Assembly (NCBI RefSeq): GCF_020740795.1
Contig: NC_067305.1
Location: 806,001 to 870,000, forward strand
Length of the DNA stretch: 64,000 nt
Direction: 5' to 3'
DNA from: Apus apus
Taxonomy: Eukaryota; Chordata; Aves; Apodiformes; Apodidae
The notes under the pieces were generated by a model. It was not told the origin of the DNA, searched no databases, and was given only the letters and a program-made list of their open reading frames with translations. The first letter of the stretch is position 1; each line of letters begins with the position of its first letter. Position numbers and translations under genes: made by a program. This document shows positions 39,501-48,500 of the stretch, one piece after another.

Positions 39501-42500
39501 CAGCAATCCCCTGTGCATGGATGATGGCCTTACTGGGGTTGCCTTCATTCCTAACAACTGGAATTGTGGTGGGAGATGTGAGGGTGGAAAACATACAGGC
39601 AACTGAAACAAATGATTAACACACAGAACCTTAGAAACAGGAGCTGATAGTGGGTAGAAACGCAGTGACAGCAAATAAATTCCCTACAGGAAATGGTGGA
39701 GGAGGAGTGCAGGTGATGAGGGGTGAAAAGCTTCAGCTAGAGAAAAAGACATCCAGGTGCATTGAAAGTCATTTATTCAGTATCTTGAAAGTAATGAAAT
39801 AGTTCCTTCCCTCTTCTGTACAGAGTCCAGTCCTTTCCTTCCTGCAGGCATTGAGCTAACTGTTGGCATCTGAAGATGTGTTGACTCAGAGCATGAGGAG
39901 GATGTTTGCAGATTTTGAGAGTCAGTGGGTTTTGGGTGGCTTTTTAGGGTTTGGTGGGTTTTTTTGTAGCTTCATTAGACAGTGGTTTGCTCTATGGATG
40001 CAATGTTAAGCATTGGTGAGTTGTATTGTTAACAATGCGAGAGTATCATAGATACATAGGATGGCTTTGGGTGGAAGGGACCATGTAGATCATCTAGATC
40101 AAGCCCCCTGCATGGGCAGGGACACTAGATCATGTTACTCAGAGTCCCATCCAGCCTGGTCTTGAATTCTTCCAGGGATGGGGCAGCCACAGCTTCTCTG
40201 GGCAACCTGGGCCAGTCTCTCACCACCCTCACAGTGAAAAATTTCCTCCTTTGGACCCAGTCCAGTGTTCTTTTCCCACCACTGCCTTAGAGTTGGACTG
40301 ATCAAAGAGAAGAAAGTAGCTAAAGCCCTTGGAAGCTTGAAGACCTTGGTTCTAAAGGGGAGCTTTAAGTACTTTTGACATCTGATAAAATGGTAACATG
40401 TCTTGGTAGAAATGCTCCTGGAGGTTTTAGAATTAAGTTGGGAACAGTTCTTTTGCTGGATAAGTTGACCAGGAAGGTACTCAGCTGGAGCTGTATTCCC
40501 AGCAAAGAGCTTGAGAGTAGCTGTGATTGCAGCAGTGAGGAGCCAAGAGTTTGAGATCCTAAGGGAAGATCAGTAGATTAAAGACCCAAACTTTAGGAGA
40601 GAAGACTTCAGTTTGTTTATAGGATCCTGAAGGACAGAAGGGCTCAGGAGGGCTTATCTTTATGGACAACCACTTCAGATAATGAGTGGTTTATGCCAAT
40701 GTGTAGGACACTGTGGCAGGAGGCCAGCATGGATGAACTAAGAGCTTCTTAAATCCAGAAAGACAGTGTACGTAAGTTGGGAAAGAAGTCGAGGGACCTG
40801 AGAGATATACAAAGGTATTGCCTGGATGTGTGGGCAGAGAACTGGGAAAGCAAAAAGCTTAGTTAGAGTTGGAAATGATCAGGGGTGAAAGGGCTTCAAG
40901 AAGAGCTTCTGTGTGTGCGTTACCAGCAAAGGCAGGATGGAGGAAAAAATATAGTCCTGCTGCCAAATGTTGGAGGGAACCTAGTGATGAAGGATGTGAA
41001 AGAATCTGAGGGGTTCAATGCCCTTGTCTTGATTTTTACTGGAGAGGTCTAGTCAGGTCTGCCAGGTCCCTTTTTCTAGGGGAGGTGTGGGGTAATACAG
41101 TAAATTAGCTGAAGGCTCATCAGTTTGACATATGCAAGTCCATGAATACTGAGGGAGCTGGTTGGTGTCACTGTGAGACTGTTGCCTCTCATCAAAGTGT
41201 TGTGATGCTGTGGGAGGTCCTTGTTACTGGGGAAGAAGAGAACACGGCACACATCTTCAAGAAGGACAAGAAAGAGTCTCCAGGAAAGTAGAGACTGCTC
41301 AGCCCCTTCGTCTCTTTCCCTGGTGAAGGAGTCCTAAGATCTGAAGTACCTTAGAGTGATTGAAACAGCCAGCATGGATAAAACATGGTGACCAACCTGA
41401 TTTATTTTTTCCCCTCTGACGTGATTGGCTCTTGTTTTGACTTGAGCAAGGTCTTTGATATGCATGGTCCCCAGTGTCATCATCATAGTTGGGTGTAATT
41501 TCAAGTGGCTGGAAAATGGGCTGAACCAGTGAGCTTCAAGGGTAGCAGTCAGTGGTTCAAAGTCAGTCTCTAGAGGCATTCCTTCTGGGCTGTTACGGAG
41601 GTCACTACTATTTAATGTTTACATGAACAACCTGGCAAGGTGAAATGAATCTTGGTAAGTTCGTGGGTGCCAGTAAACTGAGGGAAGGGGAAAATGGTCA
41701 TTATGTTGGAAAGCAGGGCTGTTCAGAGGGATGGGAGGCAAGAGAAACCAACTGACAGTCAACAAATGCAAAGTCCCTGTACATTGGGTGAGATAACTTG
41801 TGTCACAAGGACCAAAGAGTAACTGGCTAGAAAGCAGCTATGCAGAGAAGTTCTTGCAGATCCTGGTGGCACATGAAGGATGTTGAGGCTAGTTCCCATG
41901 TGCAGACTTTATTAGCATGGTCGAGAGCTGATAGGATTGCTTCTAAGCATGGCAGTTCTTTCATTTTGGAGGAGGGGAGAGCAAAAAGGAAAAGAAAAGG
42001 GAAACTTCCTATGGACCAGCTAGGAAGACAAGAGACAGGTTCCCTGGAGAAGCATCTTCCCTCTGGATGTTCTCTCGAGTGGAGCAGGTGGTCTCCCATA
42101 ATACTCTTCCTATGGTAACTCTATAGTTTTCATCAGGATCAAGCTTCCTACTGGTTTGGTTTGGTTTTTTTCTGCTTGTGCCCTTAATGCTGATGGGAGC
42201 ATGCTTTAGTGAGGAGCAGCTGCTGTTTAGTGTTGAGTCTTCTAATGTGGATCGAAAGCTACAGGGTAGGGAATGAGGAGAGAAGAGGGAGGGGACCATT
42301 CCCATGCTGGCTGCAATTGCTTCCCAAAACCACTATAGGGGTTTGCAGGTACAAGACCCTGAGTGTAATTAGATGAGACCTAAAATGGGAAAACACTGCC
42401 ACAGGGGCTCTGGCAGCAGGAGTGTTGTGCAAAGTTTGGGATTTGCTGGTACATGAAAGACATTTACAAGCCCCCAAGGTGATTAGTGGCTGGAGCACGT

Positions 42501-45500
42501 GGTGTCTGGTGAGAGAGTGAAAAAGCTTGGGCTAGGAGAGAGGGAATTGAATAGTTCTCCTCAACTATCTAGTGGTGGGCTGTAGTGAGATCAAATGAGA
42601 CTTGGAAGTGCCTACCAAACAAATGAGGGGTGGGGTGGGGGATTCCAGTTGGGTCTTATGACAGAACGAACATGTTTAGTGCAGCTGAGCATTGAACCAG
42701 GCTCCCAAACTGTAAAGCTGCCATCTGTGCATTTTCTTGAGACTTGACTGTAGAGGTCTTCAGTACCCTACCAGAATTTTGAAGCTGATGCTGCTTGGAG
42801 CATGGCTTGGACCAAATGATTGTGAGAGATCCTCTTGAGCCTTTACTATTCTGTGATTTGTTAGGAAAGATGCTCTAAACAACAACAGAGGAATTTTTTT
42901 AAATGCAAAATTTGCCTTGTTATCTGGAGATGTTATTGGCTTGTCATTGTAAGTGACCTTGGGACTCTTTGTATCATGACACTTGTGTTTTGTTTAAAGA
43001 AACTCAATTCCCTGGGCTAAGGTTTTCCGTTTCCTTTCTTTAGGCGGGAGAATGTCAGAAAAGAGAGTCCAACAATACTTCAGATGATGACAGCTGTGAA
43101 AAGGCAGAACTAAATGCTCAGCAAGCATTTGTATTTGGGCAAAACTTAAGAGATAGAGTTAAGGTAAATATGTGTTTAAGTTAACTAAGGGTTGGTGTGT
43201 TTTAAGTGAGGATAATAAGCAATGGAACAGATCATTTGTTGGTGTGAGCACAACACACTGTTCATGAAGTACTTTGAAGCCACTATATACAGGGTTAGAA
43301 CCTCTATGTATATGTGCAGCTTTAGAAGCTGTGAATACAGTTTGCTTGGCTGTTTAGTAAAGTGGGTCTTCCAGACATTAGCAAAAAAGTAATACTGGTT
43401 AGTAGCATAAGAAGCTTTTACAAAAAAGAATGCATCTCTTGCAGTCATAGGTAACTTCTAAAGCCAGTGTGTGTGATGAATTCTTTTACATTTTGGGTTG
43501 GAATTAAGTTAAAACGAGTTCCTGAGAAGCTGAAGTGTTCCTCACAGCAAATGTGAGAAAAGAAAAATAGGGCAACCTATGCATGAAGTGACTGAGTAGG
43601 GATTGTTAGTACCTCCTGTTGGAGGCAGGTTTGAGCATAACAAAAGAAAAAGTCATACTGGGATGTATGCCCATAGTGGTTTGTTGTAGAAAGTGTTTGT
43701 GGATGGAATTTTGATTTGTGAAAGAACGAGATGAAAATGTTGTGGTCAGTAGTTAAAACTGTCAGTATGTACTTATTCTTTTTATAGCTAGGAGATGAAA
43801 GCCATGAAACTGCTGATGTGCAGAATGCTGGCCTTCCTACATCAGACCTACCTTCTGCAACAAATTATTTTCTACAATACATCAGTTCCAGGTGAGACTT
43901 CAGGGAGACCTCCAGGACAGTTTTCTTTATTCTGTGTTAAGAAGTATGTGTGATTCTGTGCTTTATTGGATGCAGGACTGATTCTGGGTCAGTGGGAATC
44001 CAAGCTTCTGAAGGATAAGGTGTCAAACTTCAGATTTGGGGGAATCCTGGTATCATCTGGTCAAGGCAGATGGATTTGACACCTCTTACTTGACCCAGGT
44101 CCTCACAAAAGCCTCTTCATAAACCTAACAAACATAAAATGAGAGGTCTTCTCATGAATTATTAGAAAGAAACAGTGATGGAATAAGTTGGACCTAGCAG
44201 TAGACTCGTCTAGACATCTCTGCTGTGTTTGTGTTCAAAATGTTTCATGTGCAATATGGGTAAAGGGAAGAATTCTAATTCCACAAAAGCAGGAGGTACT
44301 CTTATGATAATAAGTTGAATTCATTTTTGTTTGTTTCTGTGTCAACCAGTGTTTAATTTTCAAAGCCAGTGTTCCTCACTTTTTGAGGAATTTCATCAGT
44401 AGAAGATAAACAGGTATTTTCCTGACTTATAAAACCTGTTTGGTGCTTGTTTGTCTTTTCAGTGCAGAGAACTCTACAAACAGCACAGATGCATCTAGCA
44501 ACAAGTTTGTTTTTGGACAGAACATGAGTGAGCGAGTCCTAGTGAGTAACAACTGGTGTGAAATGTTGTGATTTGAGAGTAGTTTGTGTTCCTGCTGCTC
44601 ACTGAGGAGTTTTGATAACCTATAATGCTTCTTGTCACTGGGGCACAGATTCACTAGTTGCCCTTGTAGGGAACATCCTGAGAGCAGCAGGGGGGTTTGT
44701 TAGGAGCTCTTGTGGGCAGCAGCCATGCTGGCCAGGCTTTCCCTGCCAGGACCACCCCCCGTCTCTGCAGCACCCCCACCTGCAGGTAAAACTTCTAGTA
44801 CTTCACTGTTTTCTACTGTTGTTTTTACTGTTCTGCTTGTGCAAAAGGGAGCTGGTTCATGCTGCACATTTACACCTGTCTTAACACTGAGTGAGGATCT
44901 CAGTCAAGTAGCTGGAGTTGAACTGCAGCTGAAGTGCTTTGCCTTGTTGAACAGAACTTCAGAATAAGGGTTGAAATTTGGTTTCAATTCAGGGTTAAAT
45001 AATTTGAACTGGTGTTCAGGTCAGGCCCCCTTCAGTTTCTTGGCCAGGGAGCAGTGGGATTGCTTCTAGTGTGAACGTGTCATATATGGGATTCTTCTTC
45101 AGCTGTGTGATTTATAAACACTAGGCCTTTCCTCAGTATTGGAGCACTGATCTTCTGAAAATCAGTGTTTGCTCGTTTCTCTTGACCTCCCTTCTTTTTG
45201 CAACAGAGTCCACCAAAATCAAACGAAGGTAGTACAGAGAGTAATAAGGAGAATGCTGCTACAGAGTCTGGTTCTGAATCATCTTCTCAGGAAGCCACAC
45301 CAGAGAAAGGTGAACAACAAAATAATATTTAGGCATGCTAGTTAATTTTTGTGAAAATTCTTTTCAAGATACCTTTGCTTCATAAGACCATAACATGTTA
45401 ATGTTGCCTTTACTAACTTCAGTAACCAAAGGTGCAGACGAGTGGTGGGAGGAGCTGGGTGCTCTAGGTCCTCCTGTCCTTTTGTCTCTCATATTAAACA

Positions 45501-48500
45501 TGTAGAGGCTACACTGTCTTTCCCATGGTCCTTCTGTGGGATTGGGAGTAGCTTCAACAGAATGGAAGTAGAGGGAACTAGCAGAGAAGGTACTTGGACC
45601 TACATAGTGTAGAATAAGTGTGGCAAACTGTTTAATAACAATTCTGTGACACTTCAGTGACTGGATGTGTCGGAGTCAAATGTATTTTGTAGTGAGTCAG
45701 TGCCCCAGATGTGTTGCTTGAACCAAGAACTGTTTGCTGGGTTCTAGGCTCTTGTGGCTCTTGAGATTGGCAAGATTTTCTGGAAATTTTGGGAGCTGTG
45801 GGTTTTCTCCAGCAAACAGCTTGCAAGCCACAATAAAAACAGAAAATGAATTGTGTGGTATGTGTGTCAGCACAACAGTGTAGCTGGTAGCAGTGTCAGT
45901 ACTGCTGGAGCACCTGCAGTTGCACAGATGTCCATGTGTCAGCAAAGGGTTTGAAATGCTGGATGTGGGGACAGAATTTTTCAGTAACTTGCCTCTTCTG
46001 TCCCTTGCATGTACTTGTGCTTTTAAAACAAGTCTTTAAAGCAGAAGTTAAAGCTTGTCTTTCAACTTCAGTCCTGTTCCTAATGTCCTGTTAATGTCTG
46101 TCTTTTGTACCTTATTTCTCTAAATTTTACTGTACTTGTGAGACCTTTATAAATCTTACCTAATTATATACTCATCATTCTCAAACTTTCAAAATGTTGT
46201 TCAGCTAATAATATTTCAGAATCACTGGCAGAGTCTGCAGCAGCCTATACTAAAGCAACAGCCAGGAAGTGTTTATTAGCCAAGGTTGAAGTGATTACTG
46301 GGGAGGAAGCTGAAAGCAATGTCTTGCAGGTAAGAAAAAGAGCAGAGGAGCTTTGAGTTTACGAGGATTCACATGGATGTCCAGTCACCTGATTCCCTAC
46401 AAGTCGGCCATTCTCTAGATCTCTAATGTGCTTTCTTGGGTTCAAGTGCAAACTTTGGATAATTATGATCAGATCCTTACTTTGTTGTTTTTTTTTATTT
46501 CCTCTTTCTGAAAAAAGTACAGTGTTTGGGCCACCCAGATGAATCTTAAGCATGCTTTCAAAACAATTCTTAGGAGAAAATTTAAATGAACTAAATATTT
46601 TCAAGTTCTTTCAATATCATACAAGCAAAGGTTTTTAAAAACTCAGAATGCACTATTGCCAGCATTCTCTTCTCTTGCTAATGAGACACCATAAAACAGT
46701 ACTCAGTAATTTGTCTTGAGGCACTTAATTGGATTATTGGTGTTTTAGAAGAATATTCAGTCACATCTTAAAGACTTCATTTTTAATTCTGGTTTATTTA
46801 ACATTGTAATTATTTATTACTTTAAATATTCTTATTAACTTCAGCATGTCCTTAAAAAAGGACAGCTGTAGGTACATCAGCTTTAGGTGACTAAATATAA
46901 AATACAGTATTCAATCAACCACGGTGCTATAGAGAAGTTTTCTGTTGCAGATTCAGTGCAAGCTGTTTGTATTTGATAAAAACTCTCAGTCTTGGGTGGA
47001 AAGAGGTCGAGGACTTCTGAGACTCAATGATATGGCCTCAACAGATGATGGAACATTACAGTCTCGGCTGGGTAAGAGGAACCAGGGGAACGAGGTGACA
47101 GTCAGTGCTGTTTTCATAGGATGCTTCCATGACACATCTGCATCCACTATATCTTGTGTCTTAGCTACAGGAATGCAGAAGCAGTTTGAACCTCTTCTCT
47201 TGCTTCAGTTTAAATGCATTTCCTCCAAAGAGAGGATCTTTCCCTATCCTTCTATGGTAGCAAATGTCCCAGTTACATTTCCCCAGAAAACCTCTACTTA
47301 ACTAGAGTACTTGACCAGAAATTTTTGCTAACATTCTTGAGATCTGGGCTTTTTGCTGTTTGGGACAGGGCCCTTGTGGTGGGAAAAGCCTCTTTGAATA
47401 GTGCACGATTTTTCAGACTGGCAGGAAGATGCATTAGCATGAGATACCAGCTCAGATCCAGCCTTTGATGTATTAACATATAAGACTAAATATCTTTAGA
47501 CATGACTGATAATCTTTAATCACCTACATTCTTCTGATTAACAGTTGGGACAAGATTCCTATTTTAAGGGCTCTCCCTTGATATTCTTTGCAAAGAGTCT
47601 TAAGCATTCACACAATAAAGAGGCATGTTGGCTGTTTTTAGCTTCCTTTGGTGTGTTTTTCCACCTAACTGATCTTGTATGTTGGCTTTAGTGATGAGGA
47701 CCCAGGGGAGTCTCAGGTTAATCTTGAATACCAAGCTCTGGGCCCAGATGCAGATTGATAAAGCCAGTGAGAAGAGTATCCGGATCACTGCCATGGATAC
47801 AGAGGACCAGGGAGTTAAAGTTTTTCTTATATCAGTGAGTACTGCTTTTTTTGTTTAAATCTTAACCTTCCTACTAAAATTGGTGCTTTCTTTTGACTAC
47901 TTCAGGTAAAGTTCCATTCTTCTTTGCACCCTAACTCCTTGCTGCCACCCCCTCCCCAAAGACAAGGGTCTTGGCAGACTTGGCTTGTCTGAGAAGCCTC
48001 ACTAAGTTATGAAAAAATTCCATATAAAAAGCTGCCCTAGGAAGCCAGGTGGTCCAAAGCATTAACCATGGAGTTGTGGGATCTGTTCCATGCCTACTGA
48101 GACTGTAACTATAGTGTAAGATTAATGCAAATAATTTCTTACTATCAAGGGAAATAGACATTTCATAGATTTCTGTGTAGCAACTTAAGCAGAATTAGAT
48201 CTACCAGAAGTTGTAGCACAGGAAAATCTCTGCCTGCAGTGTGGGTGGCTGTGTAGGTGCTCACTGGAAGTGAGACACTAAATATCTGCCAAGAGCATTG
48301 TGTTAGTAGTTCAGGGTAGCACATTTTCACTTGGATTTTCTTCTCATGCAGAGTATTCCCAGCAGTAGCAAGACAGTGAAAGGAATTTTTGTGTCTGTGA
48401 AATGGGGAAACATCAATTCCAGTTAGACTAAAACATTTGGGAGGTCATGGTACAATCAGCAACACAGAAAGGTCATTCTCTGATACCTGCCGAGAGCACT

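Larger units (their letters stand above)
38794..43043 (+). other. RANBP3: RANBP3 intron 9 (4.2 kb)
   Basis: Contains a clear CR1 3' end (40046-40252) and a long, heavily decayed CR1 body (about 40640-42860). It is otherwise AT-rich. Confidence 0.78.

Noticed and set aside
46951-47301. Continuation of the exon 15 frame past 47071 as a longer exon
   Set aside because: The gtaaga donor and phase fit exon 16 exactly, whereas the read-through sequence is not RanBP3-like.
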